Shown piece by piece: positions 31,001 through 42,194 of a DNA stretch of 64,000 nt. The stretch lies in assembly GCF_030272615.1 (NCBI RefSeq), contig NC_081408.1:304517450-304581449 (forward strand). The letters are read 5' to 3'. Each line of letters opens with the position of its first letter. Position 1 is the first letter of the stretch. A program made the translations under genes and the position numbers. The notes below the pieces were generated by a model. The model did no database searches. It worked only from the letters and a program-made list of their open reading frames with translations, and was not told where the DNA came from. The DNA is from Cryptomeria japonica (Eukaryota; Streptophyta; Pinopsida; Cupressales; Cupressaceae).

Positions 31001-33521
31001 TGTTGAACACATAATGCCACTAAGAGGGGGGGTGAATTAGTGATTTTCAATTCATAACCTCTTAAAACTAAGAGTTATTACTGCTTACCAATCCTAATGC
31101 CAAGTTAACCTACCGGTAAGAGAAGGAAAGATATCACAAAGCAAGCATACACAAATACACATCTCATGACACCGGTATATACGAGGAAAACCCAAGATGG
31201 GAAAAACTTTGGTGAGAAATGTTGTTAGAGTCTACTACTCCAATCCAGCCTCACAATGAAAACATCAGTTACAACATTTAGGGCACCAACTCAAGGAGCA
31301 CCACTCCTGATTTAGGGCACCAACACAAGGAGCTCCAACCCCTGCACCAAGCTCCAACTCAGTGATCTAAAATGAACATAATCAATTACAAAAGTAATAA
31401 TTTGATTACAAGTGAATCTTGTAATCACTGCATACATTTTACGCTGTCGGTTTCTCAACTCCTCTGCCTTACCGGTTGACTCCTACTCTTCCTTCTATCT
31501 TTCTCTCTATCTCTCTGCTTACCTTCACCTGCTATGGCTAACACACCAGTTCTACCTCTGCCTATTGGATGAACAGTTAGATCATATACTTGCTACCAGT
31601 TACTTTGATCACCGGTTTATCCTTTCTCTACTCTCTACCTACTGGATCTTTTCTCCCATACACACAAACAACTGCTTCACTCTACACTACCTTCTAGATG
31701 GCTTGAACACCACTGGTTCCCACCTCTACAACTCACTTTGTAGTTTACCCATTTCTTTGATCTTGCTGGTTAAGCCACTGCTAAACCCTCTCATTGATTT
31801 TATCTCTCTTGTTGGCTCTTTGCTTTAGATGCTGAGTTCCTTGACTCTGCTCAACTTATCTACCATTCTCCACTTTTCTCAGGATCACTCTTCTCCGCCA
31901 ACCAGCATCACCCCTTGAATCTTTGATCAACATAAATATAATAGAGCTTTCCCAACAACATGTGAGTTTGAACTTCTAGTGCGCTAGGGTTTTATCACCG
32001 ACCAGTTTGGTGTACTAGATCCAATCAAATCTCTTCTCTGATATTGTGGACTTGCAAAAAATCATCCATCACTGCTAATCTTGTGAATTCCAATACATAT
32101 TTACTATGTTTAGCAAATACGACAGACTGATCACCGATCTGCTTCTATCCATCACATTAAATGATCTTGCGATTATCTTTTCCAGGTTGATAAGTTGATC
32201 AGATGACTTGCTTCAATCAACTCACTAGGGGGTGTCCTTTGATTTTCCTTGAGCCACACACTTCTGCAATCTCCCCATGATTGTCGGAGTCAACATTTAA
32301 TGTCGACCAATGCTAACAACTTCACTGACACAAAATTTCACCGACCTCTGCATGCTTGCTACTTCAACTCCATGTGGCATCTTTGTTGGTATTCATCATC
32401 TTAGACTTATGTGTTGGTTTAGATAGGATCACCGACCAGATATTTAACCAGTGCACACCTACCGGTCATCTAACCCTACCGGTACACCTCACCGTCTCTG
32501 TCTTGCTAGTGTATCACATTTACTAGTCATCAGCCTTGCTGACTAGTAGTATATATCCATGGTGAGTATTCATGTACCTTACCACCTAATTAGGAGTACT
32601 CCACTTTGCCTCTTGGTCCTTTTCTTTATATCGACAACCACCTTGTTTACCGGTTGACATGTTTTCTCCTTCACACCGGTAATGTGCATAATGTCTTTAT
32701 GCCATCCATCTCCAACTGTTATGCATTTGTGGCAACACCTTTCTACATCTGCATCTCAGTAACACCATGTGTGCAACTATAGAGATCCATCTACATCTGA
32801 CCAATTCTCCTCTCAATCAGTTTTCCAAGATGGCAAACACATCGTCTCAGCTCTTCCTTCTCTATCCCAGTAGCACATCTTGACCCCACATGTTGATCCG
32901 GTGTACATATCAAGTCTTGGCCTCTTGAGGCTTCATCATCTTCCACTTTGGTCATCCCATCTAAGCATCCAATCACCCGTCTTTTCTTATTCTGACTATC
33001 ATATCCCAGAGAGTCATGATGTATGCCATGTATGTTGTGAGATAAGCAAGGCATTACCACTTATCGGTGGGAGGAATAGACAACTGCACTTTAACTGCTA
33101 AACACTGGTGGATGAGAATCTATGTCACCTGCTGGCTAATAGAGTGGCATCCCTATTATTGGGTAGATGAAACTTCCCTACAATCCTCAGGCATCATTCC
33201 TTTTTTAGTCTTCTCTTCTTCCAGGGACAACATCATTTACCGGTGGGAGTCCTGCTAGATTGCATCATACTAACATATTAGTTACTACCAACATGAAATT
33301 AACATGTTCATCCACTTGTTCACTGGATATCAGTATACCCATTCATCAACTTGTATATCGGTGACTCTAGCTTGCATACCGGTTGGTCTCAACTACACAT
33401 ATTGCCAGTTGATATCCATAACGGTAGTACCAATTGACATCAATGACGATACTGCACATACATCTCCCATACTAGCTGCCACCCTATACTAGTTGACATC
33501 AATGACAACACAATTCCAACA
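31001..33521 (-). repeat. 5' LTR of copia element 1
   Basis: Runs from tgttgaacac (31001) to caattccaaca (33521). It is 2.5 kb, larger than the left copies, because the segment 32290-33500 is of a different subtype. It contains the caccaacacaaggagc repeats (31290-31350) and many CCGGT-containing words. ORFs here are chance. Confidence 0.65.
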
Positions 33522-34640
33522 AAAGATTATGATACAAACCCTTCACATAGTAAACATTGCTAGTATTAAGTTTTTCATCAAAATTAAAAAACCAATTCCC
33601 ACAATTTGTAATGTCTGATCATCTCTGAATCTGATAGAACCTCCATCATATTTTTCAAGCTTTACAAATTTCCTTTTATCACCAATCATATGATTTGAAC
33701 ATCCACTATCAATCAACTATTCATTTCTATCTCTTCTATCATGCAAAGTAGTAGCAACAGTCTTAGGAATATCAATCATAGGTACACCTCTTTCTACCAA
33801 AAAACAAACAATCACCATCCCCACAATTTGATTCATCATCTGAAATACCAACATCATCTTTGACATAATGGGCTCTTTTATTGAACTTTCCTCTACCTTC
33901 TCTAAAATTTTGTCTTGATCACTTTTCAGACATCTAGTAGCTATATGACCAATCTTTCCACATCTAAAGCATTTAAGAGGTAACATACCTTTATATTTGT
34001 CGATGCCTTTCTTCAGTTTCCTTGCAAATTTTGCTTCCATTTCATCTGAACTTTCATCTTCCGGATCTTCTCAGAGTCTTTAAAGGAAGACTTAAAATTA
34101 GCTTTGTCTTTTCCAAACTTCCTTATCTCAAATGTAGATAAAGTACCATAAAGTTTCTCCCTAGTAAACTTCTTAGGATCATAGGTTTCTTCAATAGAGG
34201 AGATCTTGTCATTGTAGCTTTCCGATAGGGACATCATAATCTTCTCAATTATGTCTTCATCTATCAAGGTGCCGCCAAGTTCTTTGATTTCATTTACTGC
34301 ATTATCAACCTTCTAAAAATAGCTTGCTTTATCTTCTCCTTCTTCCATTTTCAAGTTCTCATATCTATGTTTAGCTATTAGCTTCTTTGATAGTTTAACT
34401 ATCATTTCCTTCATAGATATCTCTCAACTTCTCCCAAACCTCATAAGCAGTATTCAATGAAATAACCTTTGTCAACTCGGTCTTTGATAGAGCACTAAAG
34501 ATAACATACCTCTCATCTTCACTTTCTAGAAGCTATAGTAGGATCCCTCAAAGATAGGAATGGTTAATTTATGTGCCATCAGATCAAGATCTACCTCAAG
34601 TGGTTAAGCTCTTCTCCAAGGAACCAAAGCTCTAATACCA
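33522..34640 (-). pseudogene. copia element 2 Gag and protease fragment
   Basis: Minus-strand order from 34640: gag pieces including MIDEDIIEKIMMSLSESYND (UBN2-type gag, 34200-34267), a CFRCGKIGHIATRC zinc knuckle (about 33930-33971), then LIDSGCSNHMIGDKRKF, the copia protease active site (DSG), and YDGGSIRFRDD near 33640. It is cut at 33521 by the LTR of copia element 1 just before GAG-pre-integrase. Frame shifts and stops are present. Confidence 0.75.
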
Positions 34641-34642
34641 AT
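34625..34642 (-). other. primer-binding site of copia element 2
   Basis: Minus-strand ATTGGTATTAGAGCTTTG resembles the complement of initiator tRNA-Met (TGGTATCAGAGC) and abuts the LTR start at 34643. Confidence 0.75.
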
Positions 34643-35218
34643 TGTTGAATATACGAGAAACTGAGAGGGAGGGTGAATCATTTGATAGCTTAAATCAATT
34701 TCTTCTATCCTTTTACACATCCAAAATAACCATAATAATTAATTAAGATAGATATAGCATGAAAACATAAACATAAAACATATCACACAATGATCACCAG
34801 ATACTACGTGGAAAAACCAAGAAGGGAAAAACCACAAAGAATGTTAGTTCTCAATATAAAACACTAGTTAAGGTGATACCAGTTAAGGTGGCTTTTATAG
34901 AGGATGGTTCACTGCCAAAATGCTCACTACAGGAGGGCTCATTTCTAAAGAAATAAAGAAAGGTAATCCACCACTGTAACAAATCTACAATGTGGAAACT
35001 ACTTCTGATGCCTCAACACCAAAACACTTCGCACATCATCAACAATTAGATCCTTCCTTTTCAATCTTGCATATCTTCAATAACAATGCCACACTTTTTC
35101 CACACTAACTTATTCATATCATCCTCATATATATATATATATATATCACTCCAAAGGTGCGTGCAATGAGAAGTAGACCATACCACAACACACATCAATG
35201 GTATGATCAATAGATTAC
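34643..35218 (-). repeat. 5' LTR of copia element 2, proximal part
   Basis: Starts tgttgaatatacgag with the family-typical 'actgagagggagggtgaatc'. It is interrupted at 35218 by copia element 3 and continues at 45578-45914. It contains a short (TA)n near 35130-35147. Confidence 0.75.
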
Positions 35219-36544
35219 TTCTAACAATAACAATGAAGGAAAACTGAGAGGGGGGTGTGAATCAGTTTTCACTGGATTAACAAAATCAACCACAATCACA
35301 AATATGATAAACTACAACAAAAAAAGGATAAACAAATAGATAGCACAAAACACAACACCAAGATTTTGACGTGGAAAACCTGGTTAAGGAAAAAACCACA
35401 GTGGGAACCTACCCACAATAAGATGATACTCTGCAGTAGTATGTATAAATATTACAATGGGGAATGCACCAGCATTCAGGCACATTGCCTAGAGATTACA
35501 ACTCAAGATACAATAATCCGAAAGGGTACAACCCTCAGGTAAGTCTCACTGACTAACAACAAGATTCAAACAACAATCCAAAATGAATGAATTGAAAGAA
35601 TAACATCTCCAAATGCCTGATGACAAATCCGGTCAAGCACATATGTTTTCTCTGCAACCCTCCAAAACTTTTCTCAATCACACCTTAAGATGAATTCCTT
35701 TGTTCGCACATACACAACTCTATGATAATGCAAACACACCTTCTACCTCTAAATTACATGACTTTATCACCTATTTATACAATTCATCAACCTTGACAAC
35801 AAGGTCGGCTAAACCCTCAACTCAAAATTACAAAATTACATCACACGATACAAAGATCGACCACCAAATCAATATAATGATATAATGATATGACATGGAC
35901 CTAAACCAAATCTCTAGATACACAACACCACTAGAAATCACGCCAAGATCAATCGCAACATGCTACACCACTAGGAATACCGTATAACACAAAGAATATC
36001 ATCGATTCAACAAAATCACCAAAAAATCACACAACGACCAATGCAGGTCATAAAAAAAATAGAACATAATTAGGGAACACCAACAAGCACGTTAGAATCA
36101 TCAGGAGTAGCTGCACCAACACCATTCATCAAATCTTCATCGATCAACATCTAAACCCCAAGAATACTCAAACAACATAAACTACCACAAGTAAAGATAA
36201 CTTGCGGACCACCAAATCATGAACCATTTGAAATGAAGATACACAAGAACATACCAAACAATCTTCCAAACACTCAGCTCAAGATCTGATCACAATGGAA
36301 TATACCAGAGGAAATACCAAACTCTTCGAAGCTCTAATAAAAAAACCAAACTGGAAACTGGATCATATGATATGATCAATTAAGCTTTCCAGATAACCAA
36401 AACCAATATAGAAAGATCTAATTATATTATAAATACTCCATAAACCAAACCATGATCCCAATCTCTAATCACCAGAGCAATAAATCACAGGAATATGTTG
36501 ACATCAATGACAACAACATATCCTAGCAACAACAATGTCCAACA
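35219..36544 (-). repeat. 3' LTR of copia element 3
   Basis: Aligns along its length with 44255-45577 and (inverted) with 40463-41789. Its outer terminus reads ttctaa where the others have tgttgg, so the terminal CA of the minus strand is mutated. The PPT (minus CCAAAAGGGGAGAT, 36545-36558) follows. Confidence 0.85.
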
Positions 36545-36840
36545 ATCTCCCCTTTTGGCATTGATGGCAACATATGGATGTGAAAAACAATCAATGCAAA
36601 AAAGAAAACAGCTCCAACAAAATCCCCCTAAGATCAAGCATATAAAATATTTTTTCACATGCTTCTCTCCCCCTTTGACATCAATGACAAAGGTTCTTAA
36701 AATAGAAAACCAAACTTACTCTCCCCCTAAAACATATAACCAATAAGACTACTCCAACAGAGGAGCAACATCAACTTATCAATCCAGACAAAAGGATAAG
36801 ACTGCGAAGTCCACCAGATTGATGCAACTCAATACATCTA

Positions 36841-37018
36841 GATCTCATTAGGAGGGGTAGGTACCCCTAACTTGTCTCTCAAATAGACAAATGTATATGT
36901 AGGAAAAGGCTTAGTAAAAATATCAACAATTTATTCCTTTGTAGACACATACTCTAGCTTCACTTCCTCTTCACTAACTTTTTCTCTCAAGAAATGATAC
37001 TTGATTGATACATATTTA
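36841..37018 (-). pseudogene. copia element 3 RNase H C-terminus
   Basis: Minus-strand TKYVSIKYHFLREKVSEEEV, a stop at the usual GE/Q position, then VDIFTKPFPTYTFVYLRDKL. It is separated from the rest of RNase H by the LINE insertion. Confidence 0.8.
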
Positions 37019-37440
37019 GTAGGCTCTTTGACATTTTTTTTTTTTTTGATCGGTAATTTTTGTTTTATTTTGTATTAATTTAGAAACAAAAGATATACAT
37101 ATCAACCAACATCCATAAACCATTTACATGCTGTAAACAACACCCACAAAATTTCTGCAGCTATATCCTATACTAAAGCCATACATATGCAAGCCCAAAA
37201 AGGAAACTGTCCAGTGCATCTACACATCAAATATTATAGAAATATGATTTAAAACAACCAATAATAGTATATCAAAAAAGAAAAGAGAAAACAATAGCCA
37301 AACGGCCACTCACTCGCTCTTGTTCTGATTCTCCTTCTCCCCTTCCACCTTATCAACTAGAGCTTTATCCTTTGCTGCTTCACTTTTCATCTTTGGTATG
37401 CAATCCGGGCATCCAAAGTTGGGGTCTCCTTCCAAACTCT

Positions 37441-37998
37441 CTAGGAGTTGGATAGCCTACCCTTCCTAATCCTGTCTCTCAGCTCCCTTCCAACCTCCAT
37501 CCGTGCCACCACCTTTAAAGCCTTCAAAATCTCATCCGTCCTAATAAGTTTTACACAAATCTTCATGGCTTCCCATCCAATGTGATCTTGTTCGCGACAT
37601 TGTTCCTTTATGTCATCCTTTGGCCCATGAACAAAGGGTAGCATCTCCTCTTGATCATCTCCCTCATTGATGCGAATTCCTTTCTGGGGTACTACCCACT
37701 CCAGAATGGAGTCGAGATTGGTCAAATACTCCCCGTCGATCAATTTGGTCAAAGTGAGTTTGATTTTCTCCACCTTCGGCTCAAAATCACATGCCCATGC
37801 TAGAATCAGGGAATACTCCTCCATATTTGTCCTATAATGGAAGTGGATGTACGCCACCTACTCTGCGAGCATAAGATGCGACACACTCCACAACTTCTCC
37901 TCCTTGTACCGGAAGAGCCCCTGCATCCTCTTCTCTGACACTTTGCCTAGGAAAGGTACCATCTTCTTCTCTGTACGTAGGGTGAAATTTGCTTCCAT
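37441..37998 (-). pseudogene. unknown ORF in the 3' part of the LINE
   Basis: Minus-strand frame from ATG 37998: MEANFTLRTEKKMVPFLGKV, GLFRYKEEKLWSVSHLML, one TAG at 37858, then AYIHFHYRTNMEEYSLILAW, ACDFEPKVEKIKLTLTKLID and an acidic/charged end at 37441. About 186 codons with a single stop suggest a recently open frame. It lies downstream of RNase H, where plant LINEs usually have only a 3' UTR. I do not recognise the family. It could be an extra C-terminal segment of ORF2 or a captured host sequence. Confidence 0.5.
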
Positions 37999-38555
37999 GA
38001 AACCCTTTCAAAATATATTCACTCCCACTTCTACAATAAGAATGTCATAAGAAACACTAAGAGTTGCAATAATAAAGAAACACGACCCCAAACACGCAAA
38101 CCAAAGGAAATAACTTCCTCCACTGTCGTTTGAGTTGAGTAATAAATGCAGGATTGATGTCGTAAGAGCCATGAGATTGCACGATAGATTTGCTACCTCT
38201 GCCACCCTCTCCAAAATGTGTTGTCTGTCATGGACAACTGCCCCTTTAAAGAGCAAGTGCCAACTTGCAATGTACTTGCCATAAAGGAACTTACTTTGCG
38301 TACATATTATAGACTGCAAATTAGGCCTACATTTAAGACCACCTCCACATAGTTCCATCTCCTCTCCACCACTTGGCCATATAACTATCCATGTCGCAAC
38401 CAATATTAGAGAGTAGATCAGCCACTGCATTTGCACCTTGCCTGACATGGGAGATGAAATTCCACAAATAAATTGAGTTTCTCTCGGATAATAGATGCCC
38501 AACAATTTAATTTCCAGATAGGAGTGTTGCCTTTAGCAATTGCATTAATGACCAC

Positions 38556-38848
38556 CTAAGAGTCTCCTTCCAAATGCAACTGTTGGACTTTCATATTTAA
38601 AGCCAACTCGGTTGCCAGAAGTGCCACCTGAGCCTCCGCTTCATTATTCGTACCATCTTGTAAACGTCGTGCTCCTTTGAAAAGTATAGATCCGACATCA
38701 TTCCTCACCACTACCCCAACACCTGAGATTCCTAGATTTACTCTAGAAGCACTATCAAAATTTATCTTTATCCATTCCTTGCTAGGTGGTTCCCATATGA
38801 CCTCCCCTTTATTTGATGAAATATTAACCCCCAAAGACCCATTAATGG
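38556..38848 (-). pseudogene. LINE RNase H domain
   Basis: Minus strand: WIKINFDSASRVN (first Asp), GVGVVVRND, then NNEAEAQVALLATELAL (Glu) and QLHLEGDS (Asp) just before a stop at 38556. This is the RVT_3-type RNase H found at the C-terminus of plant L1-like ORF2. It is 5'-truncated by incomplete reverse transcription. The fused copia residues (up to about 38936) belong to the target element. Confidence 0.85.
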
Positions 38849-38864
38849 GTAGGCTCTTTGACAT

Positions 38865-40462
38865 ATTAATAGCATTGGAATTATCACAATATATGACAGT
38901 AGGATCATCATAGATAACTCTGATATCCTTCAACATTTACTTCATCCAAACTACCTGAGTGTAGTTACTAGTAGCAACAATGTAATTAGCTTCAGTAATA
39001 GATACTCTTCTGCACCACCGAAGGTACTGAATCCTATTTCTTACTTGCCCATGAAGACAATTTCTTACCCAAAAAGAATGCACCACCGAAGGTACTCTTC
39101 TGCTCATCAACATCACCAGCCCAATCAACATGAGTGTAAGCACATAACATGAAATCATCATTCCTCCAATACCACAAACCATAATCCATAGTTCCTTTTA
39201 AGTATCTGAATATCCTCTTTACAATAGTGACGTGACTCTCTTTTGGATAAAATTGATATCTAGCAACCATGCATACAAACATGCATAATGTCCGGTCTAG
39301 TCTGAGTCAAATATGGCAATCCACCAACCATAGATTTGTACAAAGATTGATTATCTTTCAGAGATTCATTATTTTTAGACAATTTGCAGCTAGTCACCAT
39401 AGGAGTTCCAATCGGTTTGGAGTCTTCCAATCCAACTTCTTCAGAAATTCCTTCACATATTTAGTTTGAGATATAAAATTACCTTGTCTAGTTTGTGAAA
39501 TCTGCAATCCTAAGAAAAAATCATCTCTCCTATCATAGATATCTCAAATTCTTTCTGCATATCACCGACAAACTTCATGCTCAAGTATCATCTCCTCCAA
39601 AGATAATATCATCAACAAAAACTTCAACAATTAAGATGTTATCATTCTCAATCTTAAAATATAGATTACTATCAATAGCACCTTTATTAAATCCCAATTT
39701 CAGTAAATACTTATCCAATCTAGCATATTAGGCTCTAGGGGCCCGTTTCAATCCATAAAGAGATTTCTTCAGTTTGCATACCATGTCTCAATCATATGAT
39801 AATGAAAATACATTAGGTTGCTCAATATAGACTTCTTCCTCAAGATCACCATTCAAAAAGGCTAACTTGACATCCATTTGATATACCTTGAAATCCTTAT
39901 AGGAAGCATATGCAAGTAATAGTCTAACATCTTCAAGTCTGGCCACCGAAGCAAAAGTCTGCTCATAATCAATTCCTTCTTTCTGTGAATATCCTTTGCA
40001 TACCAATCTTGCCTTATCTCTGATAACTTCATCTACTTCATTTGATTTGTTCCTGAATACCCATTTAGTACCAATCACATTCTTGCCTTTAGGTCTAGGC
40101 ACAAGTTCCCATGTGTCATTCTTTTCAATTTGATCTAATTCTTCTTCCATAGCCTTTATCCAATTTTCATCTTTGCAAGCTTCAACAACATCTTTAGGTT
40201 CAATTTTTGAAATCAAACATACCTCTTCAGTAGCTAACCTTCTTCTAGTCATCATACATTTATTCTTATCACCAATGATCTGATTTTCAGAGTGACAATC
40301 TTACATACCTTGGAGTCTTCTGATTATTTTGATTTTCATGTTCCTGTACCTATCCATCGACAAAAGCAACATCCAGATTAACTATCTCTACCAGATCATT
40401 TTGGTTCTATTATTCAGTTTGAATAGGTGTTAGAACAATATGCTAACCATCATCATATCCAT
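38865..40462 (-). pseudogene. copia element 3 reverse transcriptase and RNase H N-terminal part
   Basis: From right to left: [80 protein letters not shown] (motif A Asp), a stop near 39785, YGLKRAP, then EVFVDDIIFGG (39580-39612; catalytic FVDD in place of the usual YVDD), SMVGGLPYLTQTRPDI, ARYQFYPKESHVTIVKRIF, CAYTHVDWAGDVDEQKSTFG and VIYCDNSNAINMSKS. Several stops and a frame shift relative to gag-integrase inactivate it. Confidence 0.88.
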
Positions 40463-41789
40463 TGTTGGACATTGCTACTACTAGGATATGTTGTTGTCAT
40501 TGATGTCAACATAATCCTGCTCTGGTGACTGTAGATTGGTTTATTGAGATTTTGGTTTGCTGTATGGAGTATTTCTAGTATCATTATATTTTTCTATATT
40601 GGCTCTGGTGATCCGGAAAGCTTAATTGATTATATCGGATGATTTGGTTTTGTAGTTTGTCTATCTGATCAGTACTTTGTAGAGTTCAGTATTTCATCCA
40701 GTATATTCCAGTGTGATTATATCTTAGGCTAATATTTTGGGAGATTGTTTGGGATGATATTTTGTATCTTCATTACAAATGGTTCATGTTTTTATGCTAT
40801 GCATGTTATCTTTCTTCATGACAACGACTGTTGTTTGAGTGTTCTTGAGTTTCAGATGTTGATCAATGAAGATTTGATAAGTGGTGTTGGTGCAGTTGTT
40901 TTTGATGGTTCTAATGTGCTTGCTGGTGTTTCCTAATTGTGTCCTATTTATTTTCATGATCCACATTGATCATTATGCATGTTCTTGGTGATTTTTTTGA
41001 ACCGGTGATGTTCTTCATGTTTATGCAGTTTTTCTAGTGATGTAGCGTGTTGCGGTTGATCTTGGCATGATTACCGGTGGAGTTGAGCATTTGGAAATTT
41101 GGTTTAGGACCATGTTATGTCATGTATATCATTATATTGGTCTGGTGGTTGATCTTTGTATTATGTGATGTAATTTTGTAATTGTGAGTTGAGGGTTTAG
41201 TTGACCTTGTTGTCAAGGTTGATGAATTGTATAAATAGGTGATATTGTCATGTAATTTGGGTATCAAGGTGGTGTGTGCATTATCAGAGAGTGGTGTATG
41301 TGAAAACAAGTGATTCATCCTTTGACATTGCGATTGAGAAGAGATTGGTGTTGCAAAGTAGACACATGAGCTTAACCGGAACTGTGATTAGGCATTTGGA
41401 GATGTTATTCTTTCATTTCATTCCTTTTGGATTGTAGTCTGAATCTTGTTGTAAGTCAGCGAGACTTCCTTGAGGATTGTAGCCTTTTGGGTCATTATCT
41501 TTTGAGCAGTGAGCTCTAGGTAGTGTGCCTAAATGAATGTGCATTCCCCATTGTAATATTTTCACATACTACTACAGAGTATCATCTTATTGTGGGTAGG
41601 TTCCCATTGTGGTTTCTCTCTTAACTAGGTTTTCCATGTCAAAATCTTGGTGTTGTGTGTTGTGTTATCAATTTTCTTATCTTTTTTATTGTTGTAGTTT
41701 ATTAGATCTATTTTTATGGTTAAGTTTGTAGATCTGGTCAAAACTAATTCACCCCCCTTCTCAGTTTTCCTTAATTGTTGTTGCCAACA
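40463..41789 (+). mobile_element. solo LTR of the copia 3 family, inverted inside copia element 3
   Basis: Reads tgttggacattgctac ... aattgttgttgccaaca in the plus direction, 1327 bases, homologous to both LTRs of the host element but in opposite orientation. Flanks TCCAT (40458-40462) and TCCAC (41790-41794) form a target duplication with one mismatch. It interrupts the integrase-RT linker. Plus-strand ORFs inside it are chance. Confidence 0.88.
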
Positions 41790-42194
41790 TCCACATGCTC
41801 TGATCTCTTTTCCACAGTTCTCATCAACCTTCACATTTACACTTTCTACTATCTTTCTCAATCTCTTATTGTAGCATTGGTAGGCTTTTCTCTTTGTTGA
41901 ATATCCCAAGAAAATTCCTTCATCACTTCTTGCATCAAACTTTCCTATATCCTCATCTCTCTTGATATATCACTTGCTACTAAAAATTCTGAAATATCTC
42001 ATAGTAGGAACATGACCAAACCATAGCTCATAAGGAGTCTTACCATTATCACCTTTTATATGCACTCGATTGAATGTGTAAACAACAGTGCTAACAAGTT
42101 CTCTCCAATAGATCTTTGGAACATTCTCTTCAGTCAACATAGTCCTTACATTATCCAAAATATTCTTGTTCTTCCTTTCAACAACTTCATTCTG
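41790..42194 (-). pseudogene. copia element 3 integrase C-terminal part
   Basis: In the same frame as the upstream gag-pol after one TAG in the P-QQNG motif: VVERKNKNILDNVRTML (catalytic Glu), WRELVSTVVYTFNRVHIKGD, TPYELWFGHVPTMRYFRIF, a stop, then RSDEGIFLGYSTKRKAYQCY and KIVESVNVKVDENCGKE, where the solo LTR cuts in. Confidence 0.85.

Larger units (their letters stand above)
37035..38848 (-). mobile_element. 5'-truncated LINE (L1-type) inserted in copia RNase H
   Basis: A 16-base target duplication gtaggctctttgacat occurs at 37019-37034 and 38849-38864. The left end has a run of 13-14 T (37034-37047), the poly(A) tail of a minus-strand insertion. The right end begins inside an RNase H domain. 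These are standard marks of target-primed reverse transcription. Removing it restores the copia RNase H order. Confidence 0.92.

Noticed and set aside
35610-35640. CTGATGA in the copia LTR as a second hammerhead
   Set aside because: No GAAAC after a hairpin and no matching stem I.
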